Assembly (NCBI RefSeq): GCF_017086445.1 | Contig: NZ_CP070968.1 | Span: 682,001 to 746,000 of the forward strand | Length of the DNA stretch: 64,000 nucleotides | Direction of reading: 5' to 3' | Source: Brevundimonas fontaquae | Lineage (GTDB): Bacteria > Pseudomonadota > Alphaproteobacteria > Caulobacterales > Caulobacteraceae | Shown here: positions 53,405 through 63,851 of the stretch, piece by piece | Layout of the letters: the number at the start of each line of letters is the position of its first letter | Position numbering within the stretch: the first letter of the stretch is position 1 | Translations under genes and position numbers: made by a program | The notes under the pieces: generated by a model | What the model saw: only the letters and a program-made list of their open reading frames with translations | Told to the model about the DNA's origin: nothing | Database searches by the model: none

Positions 53405-55189
53405 CTAGCGCCTTGAACTCACTTTCAGATTGGGCGCCAAAGGCCGCGCTAACAGCACGACCAGCAGGGCGATCAGGCCCAGAGCGCCGGGCAAGTCCAT
53501 CCCGACGCCCAAAAACACCCCATGCCCTTGAACCAAGAGCCAGCCGCCGACGATGATGGTGATCACAACGGATGGCATGAGGGCCTGCCATGACGTTAGC
53601 TGTGCGCCGACGACCGCCGTCACGGCGGCCGCCAGGGTCGCGATCAGCCCAGGCCACAGCAGGATAAAGGCCGCTTCGGGCGCGACAGCCTGCACAACCC
53701 CTCCAAGGAACAGGACAAGCAAAATAGTGCCCAGCCACCCGCCCCAGGTCGTCTCGTCCTCGCCGGCGGGCCAAAGGCTCAGCCCCACAGCGACGACGGC
53801 CGCCCCGATGACCGCGAGGTTCAAACCGCCCAGAGCCGTCGCCACGACAGCGGCGCCGATGATGACCCCGGCGACGGTCCGGCGGCCGATCCGCGCCCGT
53901 CCTACGACCAAAGCGAGGACCAGCCCGGCAATGGCCAGCGCCACGGCGATCTCCAGGACCGCTAGGCGTCGCAGCAGGGTGTAATAGGTCTCGGCCGAGG
54001 CGACGCGGCTGCCCACTGGCCCGGCCAGAACACGCACGGCCTGACAGACGACAATCGCGCTGGCCAGCAGCCAAAGCCCGCCAAGCGCGCCCTTCACCAC
54101 GGACATCCCGAGCAAGCCCGTGGCGTGGCGGGCGCCCCATGCGGCAAAGGCCGTCGCCAAGACCCCCACGGTCAGCAACAGCCAGCCGATCGCCGGCGAA
54201 TGCTGGACGACAAACAGACCGAACACGTCGGCATAGACCGCGTTCTGCGTCGCCTGCGGCAGGGTCGGCGCCCGCAACAGGTCATCGGCCATTTCCAACG
54301 CCTGGGAGCCGATATGCTGCACGCTGCCCTGATCCAGCGCCTGCGGCGTCGAGGACGGCGCGTGGTACTGCGCCGGGCGCCCGATGAAGGCCAGATTGAT
54401 CCCCGCCAGCTTGCGATCCGCCGCCACAGTGAAGTCCGTGCCATTGGGCATCAGCCGATAGACGAAGATGGCCAGGGCGTTGCTGGACGGCCCGCCCGTC
54501 GCCCTTCGGGTCGCCTGAGCATAGCGGGCGATGGTCTGGGCGTTGCCGGGTCCGGTCTCGAACATCATGGCGCGCCCGCCGCCGCCTCGCGCCTCCAGAT
54601 TGATCACCGCGCCGATGTCGTCGCGCAGCGGATGCTCGCTGAAGAAGGCCCGCGCCCCATCCAGATTCAGCTCCTCGGCGTCGGTGAACAGGACCACCAG
54701 CGTCCGCTCGGCCCCGCCCCGCGCCTTTATCGCGCGCACGGCCTCCAGAATGGCGGCCACGCCGGTCGCATCGTCGGCGGCGCCAGGCGAGTTCGGCACG
54801 CTGTCGTAATGGGCCATCAGGACGACGGCGGGCAGGTCGGGGTCACGCCCCGGCAGGACCCCGACGATATTGACCGCCTGGACGCCCGTGGCGTTTCCGC
54901 CCTCCCGCTCGATCCGCGCGACGGCGGCGGGCGACAGGGCGCCAGTCTGCAGGCTGGGCTGAAGCCCCAGCGCCGTCAGCCTTTGGACCAGATAGGTCTG
55001 AACCTGCCGATGTTCGGCAGAGCCTACGGGATGCGGCGCTCGTGCGATCCGGTTCACGTCCATCATGGCGCGCGCGGCCGAGAACTGAACCGCAGGCGTC
55101 GAAGCGGGCAGCGGTTTGGGCGTCTGCGCGGTCAGCACCGCCAAGCCGAGGGCCGCCACAAGGGACGCCAGAAACAACACCCAACGCAT
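53405..55189 (-). CDS. M28-family membrane aminopeptidase
   Basis: The product has 594 residues from the ATG at 55189, preceded by GGGGA. A frame extension to 55219 is less likely. The N-terminus is hydrophobic (about 3-22). The M28 peptidase domain (about 40-290) has zinc ligands in MAHYDSVPNS (H127, D129 region), GAADDATG (D139/D140) and FTDAEELNLDGA (E172/E173). The rest holds about eight hydrophobic helices, so the protease is fixed in the inner membrane facing the periplasm. Substrate unknown. Confidence 0.9.
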   Translation of the reverse strand: MRWVLFLASLVAALGLAVLTAQTPKPLPASTPAVQFSAARAMMDVNRIARAPHPVGSAEHRQVQTYLVQRLTALGLQPSLQTGALSPAAVARIEREGGNATGVQAVNIVGVLPGRDPDLPAVVLMAHYDSVPNSPGAADDATGVAAILEAVRAIKARGGAERTLVVLFTDAEELNLDGARAFFSEHPLRDDIGAVINLEARGGGGRAMMFETGPGNAQTIARYAQATRRATGGPSSNALAIFVYRLMPNGTDFTVAADRKLAGINLAFIGRPAQYHAPSSTPQALDQGSVQHIGSQALEMADDLLRAPTLPQATQNAVYADVFGLFVVQHSPAIGWLLLTVGVLATAFAAWGARHATGLLGMSVVKGALGGLWLLASAIVVCQAVRVLAGPVGSRVASAETYYTLLRRLAVLEIAVALAIAGLVLALVVGRARIGRRTVAGVIIGAAVVATALGGLNLAVIGAAVVAVGLSLWPAGEDETTWGGWLGTILLVLFLGGVVQAVAPEAAFILLWPGLIATLAAAVTAVVGAQLTSWQALMPSVVITIIVGGWLLVQGHGVFLGVGMDLPGALGLIALLVVLLARPLAPNLKVSSRR

Positions 55190-55256
55190 ATCCAATCCCC
55201 CGATCGCTCTGTCCCGCAATCCAGCCCCGAACCACCGCTCTGCGCAAGGCGTCCGA

Positions 55257-56207
55257 TCAGCGCCGCACGATGTTCCGAGCCGCCAGATTGCCCGTGGCCC
55301 CGTCGCCGTCGTCCGCGCTGGACCCGAACGGCCAGCCGCGATCGTCGCCGCAGTAGCGTCGCCCGCCCTCGCGCGACCCGATCACCACTGCGCGCGGCCG
55401 CAACCAGCCCGCGCCGGTGAACAGATTGTCCGTAATTTGATTATAGGACGGCGTCTGGTGGCGGATCACGCCGTCCTCGCCGCAGTTGCGGTACAGAAAC
55501 ACCCCGCCTTTGCCGTGCAGCGCCAGCCGGTTGCCGACGATGCGGTTGGCGCCCGACCCGTCCACCGCGACCTGCTCGCGCCCGGTGCGGATATCGAAAT
55601 CGTTGTCCTGGATGAGCGCGCCCGCGCTCTCGGCGTCCAGATAGATGGCGGTCGAGGTCGAACGGCCCACGAAGCGGGACCGCGTCACGGTGGTGCGCGT
55701 CACCCCCGGCCCGACATAGAGGGGAATGGTCCCCGCGCCCTCGAACCGAACCCGGTCCAGGGTGACGCGGATCGGCGCGGCGGACTGGGCCGCTTGCGTG
55801 TGTCCGGCGGTGCGTGACGAGGCCAGCAGGTCGCGCATCGATCCGCCCGCCCCCATGCCCCAGATCCGCACATTGCCGACGACGGTGCAGTTTCGGATCG
55901 TCACATCGACCGGCCGCGACCACCGATCGCCCTCGCGGCGAGACCAGACGGCGATGGTCGGGGCGGCGGTCGTCGCCGGGCCCGGCGCGCGGATCGTCCC
56001 GCCTCCGCAATCCAGTGATGCCCCTGAGCCTTCCGCGCCCTCGATCAGCACGCGACGGCGGATATCGACGCCCGACAGGTCGGCTTGGCAGGTCAGGCGA
56101 TACGGCTGCGTCGATGGCGCCGTCAGCGCCGCCACCTCTTGCGGCGTGCACGGCCGGTCGGCCGGGGCCTGGAGGGTCAGCAGGGCGAGAGCCAGCGCCG
56201 CCGTCAT
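55257..56207 (-). CDS. Secreted parallel beta-helix protein
   Basis: The product has 316 residues with a short N-terminal hydrophobic segment. Repeating rungs (VTIRNCTVVGNVRIW, VTLDRVRFEGAGTIPLYVG, TTVTRSRFVGRSTSTAIYLD, ALIQDNDFDI, RIVGNRLALHGKGGVFLY) indicate a right-handed parallel beta-helix, as in pectate lyases and similar surface carbohydrate enzymes. Several Cys could form disulfides. It begins one base before the acid phosphatase stop, so the two are in one operon with the lipoprotein gene. Confidence 0.82.
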   Translation of the reverse strand: MTAALALALLTLQAPADRPCTPQEVAALTAPSTQPYRLTCQADLSGVDIRRRVLIEGAEGSGASLDCGGGTIRAPGPATTAAPTIAVWSRREGDRWSRPVDVTIRNCTVVGNVRIWGMGAGGSMRDLLASSRTAGHTQAAQSAAPIRVTLDRVRFEGAGTIPLYVGPGVTRTTVTRSRFVGRSTSTAIYLDAESAGALIQDNDFDIRTGREQVAVDGSGANRIVGNRLALHGKGGVFLYRNCGEDGVIRHQTPSYNQITDNLFTGAGWLRPRAVVIGSREGGRRYCGDDRGWPFGSSADDGDGATGNLAARNIVRR

Positions 56208-56208
56208 A

Positions 56209-57006
56209 TCAGGGCAAGGGGATCGCCAGGGCCGCGCGCTCGGCCGCGCAGCCGGGATTGGTCAGGCCGCTGCGACGCGCGGCCGCGAGCTCGGCCCTCG
56301 CCGCCGTCATGTCCGCCTGGAAGGCCGGGGTGGCGACGGCCTTGGCCGCGACGTCCCGCCCGATCCGTTCGCCGACCGCGAAATCGGTCGGATAATGCAT
56401 GGCGCAGACCAGGCGGCTGACCCCGATCTCGTGGCCGATCCGGCGCACGGCCTCGGCCCGGTCCGGCTCCAGCGCCGCAAAGGCCTCGCCATAGGCCGTC
56501 GCGACCGCCGCGCTGCCTGACGGATAGGAGGCGCTGCGTCTCGCCGCCGGCGTCAGGGTCTGGCAGGCGCGGCGACTGGGATCTTCGCCGACCGGCCGCA
56601 GCCGCGCCTGGCGCGCCTTGACGCGTTCGGCCGCACTGTTCGCATCATGGAATATCCGCGCCATCACCCGGTCCAGCGCCGGCGTCTCGGCCGACCCCAG
56701 CCTCACGCCCAAGGCGCAGTCGAAATGTTGCAAGGCCAAGGGCGGACGCAACTCTGCATGGGCGGTCGCCAGCAGCCATCGGTCGCCGTCTTCCAGCACC
56801 ACAAACCGCGCCGAGGCAGCCTTGTCCGCCAGGTCCGCGACGGACCCCGGCGCCGGGGCTGGCGGGACCGCATCCGTGAGTTGGGCGATCGCTTCATCGC
56901 CTAGGAAGCCCGCCATCGGTGTCGCTTCGCCCGGCTTGGGCGCGCCGGCGCACCCCACGGCCAGCAGGATCGCCGTCGCCGCGCTCAGGGCGGCGACCCG
57001 CTTCAC
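56209..57006 (-). CDS. Class A acid phosphatase-like protein (PAP2), PSGH changed to PSGS
   Basis: This 265-residue protein has a lipoprotein-like signal (GCAGA, Cys 19). The class A acid phosphatase signature K-x6-RP is present (K130 to R137-P138). SR-x5-H-x3-D is also present (S197, R198, H204, D208). The central PSGH motif reads PSGS at 162-165, so the His normally needed as proton donor is a Ser. It may have low or different activity. It overlaps the downstream lipoprotein gene by 4 nt. Confidence 0.85.
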   Translation of the reverse strand: MKRVAALSAATAILLAVGCAGAPKPGEATPMAGFLGDEAIAQLTDAVPPAPAPGSVADLADKAASARFVVLEDGDRWLLATAHAELRPPLALQHFDCALGVRLGSAETPALDRVMARIFHDANSAAERVKARQARLRPVGEDPSRRACQTLTPAARRSASYPSGSAAVATAYGEAFAALEPDRAEAVRRIGHEIGVSRLVCAMHYPTDFAVGERIGRDVAAKAVATPAFQADMTAARAELAAARRSGLTNPGCAAERAALAIPLP

Positions 57007-57500
57007 TGACCGGCGCTCCAGCCCAGCTGGACCGAGGTCTCGCCGGACTCGGTCGGCGTGGCGACGACCTGCAACGAGGCGCCGTTCGTAGCGTCGGCCG
57101 CCGCGCCATAGGCGCGCGTCTCGCCCTGGTTCATACCGGCGACGGACCGCAGGCCCGCCTTCTCGGCGCGCTCGCGGTAGAAGGCGACGACCTCGTCCGG
57201 CGACGCGGTGGTGGTGAAGGTGACCAGGCTGCCCGGCCCGGCCTCGCCGCCAGCCGCCAGCGGCTGGCCGTCCACCTGTGCGCCCGGATAGAGGACCGCA
57301 AAGGACGGCGCCCCGTCGGCGGCGTCGCGCGCAGCCCCCCCTACAACGGCGGGCGCTTCGGCTGCTGGAGGCGTCGCATCAGCGACGACCGGCGCCGACG
57401 CTTCAGGCGCAGCCTTTGCCTCGACCGATTGGGCCGAGCGATCACATCCTGCGAGGCAAAACAGAACCACGACGGCGGAGGCCGCCAAGCGAAGCGTCAT
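57003..57500 (-). CDS. Predicted lipoprotein of unknown function
   Basis: The product has 165 residues. The signal ends in FCLAGC with the lipid-modified Cys at 19. A low-complexity Ala/Pro/Glu linker follows, then a folded C-terminal domain (about 65-165) with ASPDEVVAFYRERAEKAGL and YGAAADATNGASLQVVATP. The domain is reminiscent of small envelope proteins, but I do not recognise it. It is first in the operon with the acid phosphatase-like and beta-helix genes. Confidence 0.75.
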   Translation of the reverse strand: MTLRLAASAVVVLFCLAGCDRSAQSVEAKAAPEASAPVVADATPPAAEAPAVVGGAARDAADGAPSFAVLYPGAQVDGQPLAAGGEAGPGSLVTFTTTASPDEVVAFYRERAEKAGLRSVAGMNQGETRAYGAAADATNGASLQVVATPTESGETSVQLGWSAGQ

Positions 57501-57575
57501 CGAGAGATCGTCCTTGGACCGAGAGGGTCAGAGCGCCACCGTGGCGCATGGTTGCGGCGGCGACAAGGCGCCCGC

Positions 57576-57854
57576 TCAGTCGGCGGCGTCGTCCTGATCC
57601 GCCGCGCCCTTATCGGCCGAGCCTTCTTGGGCCAGACGCGCATTGATCTTGGCCGAATCCGGGTCGTCATCCGTGCCTGCTGCCGACCCGCCGCGCAGCG
57701 AACCCGCCCGCGTGTCCGATCCCGAATCGCTGCCGTCCAGGGCGTCGATCAGCGTATCCGCCTTGTGACCCAGATCCGGCTTTTCGCCCATGTCGGCCGC
57801 TTCGCGGGCGTCGTCGCAATCCGCTTCGGGCTTGGTGGAATCGGTGTCGGTCAT
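57576..57854 (-). CDS. Small acidic protein of unknown function
   Basis: This 92-residue, strongly acidic protein (many Asp/Glu, [19 protein letters not shown]) is probably disordered. It shows no catalytic motif. It stands alone between the lipoprotein gene and the luciferase-like gene, and its ATG is preceded by GGAGA. I keep it because start, ribosome-binding site and codon use fit. Confidence 0.6.
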   Translation of the reverse strand: MTDTDSTKPEADCDDAREAADMGEKPDLGHKADTLIDALDGSDSGSDTRAGSLRGGSAAGTDDDPDSAKINARLAQEGSADKGAADQDDAAD

Positions 57855-57956
57855 GACGCAGTCTCCGTTCGTCGAGATGAGGTTAAAGCGCCTGATCCGG
57901 TTGCGGTTCCAGACCCTCGCCCTTGATCCCCGAGGGACAGACCCGATCTAAGCGTC

Positions 57957-58961
57957 ATGATCCCGTTTTCAGTTCTCGACCTCTCCCCCATCGTCGAAGG
58001 CGGCGACGCCCGTCGCGCCCTAGACGAGACCCTGGCCCTGGCCCAGGCCGCCGACCGGCTCGGCTATGAGCGGTTCTGGCTGGCCGAACACCACAATATG
58101 CCCGGCATCGCCAGCGCCGCGACAGCCATTGTCATCGGTCATGTCGCGGCGGGGACCGAGCGCATCCGCGTCGGCTCCGGCGGCGTCATGCTGCCCAACC
58201 ATGCGCCCCTGGTCGTCGCCGAACAGTTCGGCACGCTGGAGACCCTGTTCCCCGGCCGCATCGACCTCGGCCTGGGCCGCGCGCCCGGCACGGACGGCGC
58301 CACCGCCCGTGCGCTGCGGCGCTATTTCGAAGGCGCCGATCAGTTCCCCCGCGACGTCGTCGAACTGATCCAGTGGTTCGAGCCGGCCGCCGAAAATCAG
58401 CCCGTCCGCGCCGTGCCGGGCGCAGGCCTGCGCGTGCCGATCTGGCTGTTGGGCTCCAGCCTGTTCAGCGCCCAACTCGCCGGCCAGCTCGGCCTGCCCT
58501 ACGCCTTCGCCAGCCATTTCGCGCCCGAACTGCTGCTGGAAGCCCTGGCCCTGTATCGCCGCGAATTCGTCCCGTCGGACCGTTTGGCCGAGCCCCACGC
58601 CATGGCCGCGATCAATGTCTTCGCCGCCGACACGGACGCCGAGGGCGTGCGCCTGTCCACCTCGATGCAGCAGAGCTTCGCCCGCCTCTCGACCGGCAAG
58701 CCGGGCAAGCTGCCGCCGCCCGTCGACGACATAACCACCATCCTGACGCCGCAGCAGATCGCCGGCGCCAAGGGCCGGCTGCTCTATTCCGCCATTGGCG
58801 GCCCCGAGACCGTCAAGCGCCAACTGACCGACTTCATCGCCCTGACCGGCGTGGACGAGCTGATGGTCACCGGCATGATGTTCGACAATACCGCCCGCAT
58901 CCGCAGCCTGGAGATCGTGGCCGAGGTGCGTGATCAGATGGCGACGAAGCAGGCGGCCTAG
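57957..58961 (+). CDS. LLM-class (luciferase-like) flavin-dependent oxidoreductase
   Basis: This 334-residue protein shows the luciferase-like monooxygenase signature: [44 protein letters not shown] (in two parts) and [16 protein letters not shown]. It belongs to the bacterial LLM group that uses F420 or FMN. Substrate unknown. Its end overlaps the oppositely oriented hydrolase gene by 4 nt. The nearest upstream neighbour reads the other way, so it has its own promoter. Confidence 0.9.
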   Translation: MIPFSVLDLSPIVEGGDARRALDETLALAQAADRLGYERFWLAEHHNMPGIASAATAIVIGHVAAGTERIRVGSGGVMLPNHAPLVVAEQFGTLETLFPGRIDLGLGRAPGTDGATARALRRYFEGADQFPRDVVELIQWFEPAAENQPVRAVPGAGLRVPIWLLGSSLFSAQLAGQLGLPYAFASHFAPELLLEALALYRREFVPSDRLAEPHAMAAINVFAADTDAEGVRLSTSMQQSFARLSTGKPGKLPPPVDDITTILTPQQIAGAKGRLLYSAIGGPETVKRQLTDFIALTGVDELMVTGMMFDNTARIRSLEIVAEVRDQMATKQAA

Positions 58962-59929
58962 AGGACGTTCAGGAAATCCAGCAGCAGGCGGTTGATCTCG
59001 TCCGCCCGTTCCTGCTGGATCCAGTGACCCGCGCCCGGCACGACGACGGAGCGGATCAGGTTGGGCGCCCAGTCCTTCAGGCCCGCCTCGTGCCCGCCGG
59101 CGTAATGGCGCACAGGGTCGTCCTCACCGACGATGAACAGGGCGGGCGGGGTGATCGTTTGGTCCTGCACGAAGGCCGTCAGCGACCAGTTCAGGTCCAT
59201 CGCCCGATACCAGTTCAGGGGTCCTTCGAATCCGCCGACTGAGAAGGCCTGCACATATTCGTCGAAATGCGCCTCGGTCATCCATGGCGGCAGGGTCGCC
59301 TCGTCGGCGATGGTATCCAGCAGGGCCACGCCTTCCGGCATGAAGCCGGTCGATCTGCGGTCGGCGGGGGTCGCGCCGTCATAGGCGTAAAACAGCTTCC
59401 TCAGCGCCATCGCCGGATCGGCGTCCAGCGCGCGGTGCGCGTCCGGCGCCTGGAATCGGCTGATATAGAGGTCGCCCAGCCGGGCCCGTTTCGAGATGGC
59501 GGCCATGGCGGCGGTGGGAGGTCCCTTGGGTCGGCGCGGCTGGAACGGCACCGACAGGCCCGCGACCGCCGTGAACAGATCCGGCCTCAACAAGGCGCAA
59601 TGCCAGGCCACCGGCGCGCCCCAGTCATGGCCGACGACGACGCAAGACGCCTTGCCCAGCGCCCGGACCAGATCGACCATGTCCCCGACCAAGTGCAGAA
59701 TGGAACAGGCCTCCACCGCCGCCGGCTTGTCCGTCCCGCCATAGCCCCGCATGTCCGGAGCGACGACATGATAGCCCGCCTGCGAGATCGCCTCGACCTG
59801 GGCGCGCCAACTGATCCCCAGTTCGGGAAAGCCGTGGATCAGCAGGACCAGCGGCGCGTTGTCATCCTCGAACCCGGCTTCCAGAACCTGTTGGACCAGA
59901 CCGTCGGTCTTGATATGCCGGGTTCGCAT
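58958..59929 (-). CDS. Alpha/beta hydrolase, epoxide-hydrolase-like
   Basis: The product has 323 residues. [14 protein letters not shown] (oxyanion region) and [12 protein letters not shown] are typical of soluble epoxide hydrolases. The nucleophile Asp sits in [12 protein letters not shown] (about 105). The catalytic His is in [15 protein letters not shown] near the end. It could hydrolyse epoxides or related esters. It is convergent with the LLM gene and divergent, by 47 nt, from the aldo/keto reductase. Confidence 0.9.
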   Translation of the reverse strand: MRTRHIKTDGLVQQVLEAGFEDDNAPLVLLIHGFPELGISWRAQVEAISQAGYHVVAPDMRGYGGTDKPAAVEACSILHLVGDMVDLVRALGKASCVVVGHDWGAPVAWHCALLRPDLFTAVAGLSVPFQPRRPKGPPTAAMAAISKRARLGDLYISRFQAPDAHRALDADPAMALRKLFYAYDGATPADRRSTGFMPEGVALLDTIADEATLPPWMTEAHFDEYVQAFSVGGFEGPLNWYRAMDLNWSLTAFVQDQTITPPALFIVGEDDPVRHYAGGHEAGLKDWAPNLIRSVVVPGAGHWIQQERADEINRLLLDFLNVL

Positions 59930-59976
59930 CGCTTCCTCCGACGGCGTCTTCGCCGCTCATTATCGTCAGGACGGAC

Positions 59977-60813
59977 ATGACCCGCCTCGTCACCTTTGCG
60001 GACGGTACGACCGTTCCCGCCCTCGGCCAAGGCACCTGGGAGCTGGGCGACGACCCGGCCTGGCGCGATGAGGAGCAGCAGGCCCTGGCGCGCGGCATCG
60101 ACCTGGGCATGACGCTGATCGACACGGCTGAACTCTATGGCGACGGCCGGTCGGAGCGGCTGGTGGGCGAGGTCATCGCCGGACGCCGCGATGAGGTCTT
60201 TTTGGTCTCCAAGGTCCGGCCTGAGAATGCGTCGGAGATGAAGATGATGCTGGCCTGCGAGAAGTCGCTGGAACGGCTCGGCGTAGAGCGGCTGGACCTC
60301 TACTTGCTGCACTGGGAAGGCCATGTGCCGCTCGAGGAGACCGTCGAAGCCTTCCGCGATCTGGTCGACGAAGGGATGATCGCCCGCTGGGGCGTGTCGA
60401 ACCTGGACCTGCGCGCCATGGAGCAGTTGATGGAGATCGAGGGGGGCGAGGACTGCGCCGCCAACCAGCTGCTCTATAATCTCGCCTCGCGCGGGGTGGA
60501 GTTCGACCTCTTCCCGTGGATGCAGGCGCGCGACATGCCGATGATGGCCTATTCGCCGCTTGGGCGCGGTGAACTGCTGGAGCAGCCCCTGATCCGCGAC
60601 ATCGCCAATCGCCATTCCGCCAGCCCGGCCCAGGTGGCGCTGGCCGCCGTCCTGCGCCACGACGGCGTCATCGCCATCCCCAAGGCCAGTTCGGTCGAAC
60701 ACGTCGAGGCCAACGCCGACGTGCTGGACATCCAGTTCGACCTGGAGGATCTGGAACGGCTGGATGCGGCCTTTCCGCCCCCGAAACACGCCGTGCCGCT
60801 GGATATCATCTAG
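59977..60813 (+). CDS. Aldo/keto reductase
   Basis: This 278-residue protein has the family pattern of a TIM barrel: IDTAELYGDGRSE with the catalytic Tyr (Y50 region), VFLVSKVRPEN (Lys) and LYLLHWEGHVPLEE (His). VIAIPKASSVEHVE near the end contacts NADPH. It probably reduces aldehydes or ketones. Its stop overlaps the oppositely oriented HIT gene by 4 nt. Confidence 0.92.
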   Translation: MTRLVTFADGTTVPALGQGTWELGDDPAWRDEEQQALARGIDLGMTLIDTAELYGDGRSERLVGEVIAGRRDEVFLVSKVRPENASEMKMMLACEKSLERLGVERLDLYLLHWEGHVPLEETVEAFRDLVDEGMIARWGVSNLDLRAMEQLMEIEGGEDCAANQLLYNLASRGVEFDLFPWMQARDMPMMAYSPLGRGELLEQPLIRDIANRHSASPAQVALAAVLRHDGVIAIPKASSVEHVEANADVLDIQFDLEDLERLDAAFPPPKHAVPLDII

Positions 60814-61208
60814 CCGCCGGCGACGATCGCCAGCCGCCGGGCCCGCTCGTCGTCCGTATACGGAACAACCGGCCCGCGCCCCCATACCGGATCGGGCCAA
60901 AGACTGTCGTCGCGGCGGCGGCCGACCACATGGACATGCAGTTGCGCCGTCACGTTGCCGATGGCGCCGACGTTCAGTTTTTCGACCGCACCCAGCCGAC
61001 GAACCAGCGCCCCGGCCCGCACCGTCTCCTCCATCAACATTGTCCGCTGTTCGACGCTCAGATCCTCCAGCTCCACCGCCCCCTCGACGCAGGGGATCAG
61101 GATCAGCCAGGGAAAGCGGGCGTCGTCCTGCAGCCGCACATGGCACAGCGGCCATTCGGCGGCGGCGAGGGAGCCCGCCTCGAAGGCGGGCGCGACCTCG
61201 AACCCCAT
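60810..61208 (-). CDS. HIT-family hydrolase
   Basis: This 132-residue protein carries the histidine triad as QLHVHVVGRR (HxHxH with two Val, about 90-94), typical of HIT nucleotide hydrolases. IGNVTAQ precedes it. It probably hydrolyses nucleoside phosphoramidates or Ap4A-like nucleotides. Its start overlaps the stop of the SIMPL gene by one base, so they are one operon. Confidence 0.9.
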   Translation of the reverse strand: MGFEVAPAFEAGSLAAAEWPLCHVRLQDDARFPWLILIPCVEGAVELEDLSVEQRTMLMEETVRAGALVRRLGAVEKLNVGAIGNVTAQLHVHVVGRRRDDSLWPDPVWGRGPVVPYTDDERARRLAIVAGG

Positions 61209-62107
61209 CAGTTCAGTCCGTAGATGACGCAGGCGCTGTCTGTCATCACCTGCAAGGGCGGTTGCAGCGCCAGCCGCGCCGCCTGAATGTCCGCCTCGCT
61301 GGGTCCCGATCCGCCCGCCATAGGCGCAGGAGGAGGCGCAGGCGGGGGTGCAAAGGCCGTCTCTGCTCGCACCCGCGAGCCCGTCACCACGATGTCGTCC
61401 ACCGTCGTTTCCTGCCCGCCCCCTGCGGCGTAAGAAGGCCAGCCCGCCAGCACGTCCGTCTGACAGACCCGCCCCGACGGATCGATGATCTTGACCCGGC
61501 CCAGGGTCGCACCCGCATTCGTCGCCGCCGCCTCGGCCCGGCGACGCGCATCCTTCATCGCCTCGGCCTGCAGATTGGCCTTCCAGCTGTTGTCCGGCTC
61601 CAGGTTGAAGTTCACCTGTCCGATCGAGGTCGGACGCGAGGCCACGATGGTCGCATAGACCCGCTCGATCAGGCGTACGTCGCGCACCGTCACATTGACC
61701 GAAGCGTCGGCCTGATACCGGGCCACACGGTCGGCGCGGGTGTTGTCGCGCATCACCCCGTTTTCGTCGCGGTATTGGTCATAGAGCGGCCGGGTGGTGA
61801 CGCTGGTCTCGACCCGCACCTTGTCCGCGCCATAGGCCGACAGGGCCTGGCTCAGCGCCCGAACCTGATCGGCGGCTGCGCGCGAGGCCTCGGCGACGCT
61901 GCGGTCCACCGACTGGAAGCTGGCCGAAACGAAGGCGCGGTTGGCCTGAATCTCCACCCGCACCTGGCCGACGGAGGCGATGACCGGATCACGCATCCAC
62001 CAAGGCGCGGGGATATAGCGGTCGCCGATGGTCGCGGGCGGCGTCTGGGCCAGGACAGGCGTGGCGACCGACGCCAGCAGCAGGGCGAAAGCGAATGAAC
62101 GGCGCAT
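61208..62107 (-). CDS. SIMPL (DUF541) domain periplasmic protein
   Basis: The product has 299 residues from the ATG at 62107 with a clear signal peptide (cleavage at VLAQ, about 21). The frame is open to 62803 but that part is antisense to mdh. The SIMPL domain (about 40-230) shows SVGQVRVEIQANRAFVSASF, VYATIVASRPTSIGQVNFNL and EAMKDARRRAEAAA. A Pro-rich tail follows. SIMPL proteins are envelope proteins whose role is unknown. Confidence 0.88.
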   Translation of the reverse strand: MRRSFAFALLLASVATPVLAQTPPATIGDRYIPAPWWMRDPVIASVGQVRVEIQANRAFVSASFQSVDRSVAEASRAAADQVRALSQALSAYGADKVRVETSVTTRPLYDQYRDENGVMRDNTRADRVARYQADASVNVTVRDVRLIERVYATIVASRPTSIGQVNFNLEPDNSWKANLQAEAMKDARRRAEAAATNAGATLGRVKIIDPSGRVCQTDVLAGWPSYAAGGGQETTVDDIVVTGSRVRAETAFAPPPAPPPAPMAGGSGPSEADIQAARLALQPPLQVMTDSACVIYGLN

Positions 62108-62233
62108 CGAAATCCTCCGGTTGTCGCCCGACCTTCGCAAGCCTGACAAAGGCCGTAAAGCGAGGTTCTTGCGACAGTCGCGCGAGGGGTCTAGACCGCC
62201 CGCACGATTAATCCCCTTTCGCACACGCAATAA

Positions 62234-63208
<975 letters not shown>

Positions 63209-63279
63209 GGGCCATCGAAGGGCGCTATCGCGCGGCTCGCGGAGCCGCGTTGCTTGAGCGCATTTTCGAATGCGGAAAA

Positions 63280-63312
63280 GGGCTGCGGAGCGATCCGCGG
63301 CCCTTCTTTTTT
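63280..63312 (+). terminator. Rho-independent terminator of mdh
   Basis: GGGCTGCGGA (63280-63289) pairs with TCCGCGGCCC (63294-63303), one G-T pair included, with a GCGA loop, followed by TTCTTTTTT. It lies about 70 nt behind the mdh stop. Confidence 0.85.
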
Positions 63313-63316
63313 CCGT

Positions 63317-63817
63317 TCAAGCGGGCGGCGTATAGCCCATCTGGCCCGCAAACTGGGGCAGCAGTTGCAGCCAGACCGTCAACGGGTCCGCCAGTTGCGT
63401 CACGCCTTCGCCCGACAGCACGACGACATCGTACTGCACCGTCGCCGTCGGCGTTTCGGCGGCGGTGTGGAAGGCTTTCAGATAGCGGTTGTCGCGGTTC
63501 CAGGCGTTGACCTTGTCCAGCGTCGCGCCGGCGCCCGGCACCACGGCGCTGAACTGAACCTCGCCGCAGCCAGACGCCTCGCAGCCATAGAAGAAGACCG
63601 CCCAGGTCAGGCCCGCATTGGTCACGGTGAAGAAGGTCAGGCCGTTCTCGGTCTGCACAGGCCCGACCCGCCCGCCCAGCCCGGTGATCCACGTCGCGAC
63701 CTCGGCCGGCGTCAGCCCGCGACTGGCCGTCGCCGGCGCCGTTTGCGCGAACGCTCCTCCCGCCGTCAGCGGCGATAAGGTCAAAGAAAGGGCGGCGGCG
63801 AGGGCGAGAGGGCGCAT
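63317..63817 (-). CDS. YbjN-domain secreted protein
   Basis: This 166-residue protein has a signal peptide (cleavage at AFAQ, about 25). The core (LTPAEVATWITGLGGRVGPV, FFTVTNAGLTWAVFFYGC, DKVNAWNRDNRYLKAF) matches the YbjN/putative sensory-transduction family. YbjN proteins are linked to motility and stress in E. coli, but a secreted form like this has no assigned role. It is convergent with mdh. Confidence 0.85.
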   Translation of the reverse strand: MRPLALAAALSLTLSPLTAGGAFAQTAPATASRGLTPAEVATWITGLGGRVGPVQTENGLTFFTVTNAGLTWAVFFYGCEASGCGEVQFSAVVPGAGATLDKVNAWNRDNRYLKAFHTAAETPTATVQYDVVVLSGEGVTQLADPLTVWLQLLPQFAGQMGYTPPA

Positions 63818-63851
63818 GGAAACACTCCGAGGGTCAGCCCTACCCTAGCCG

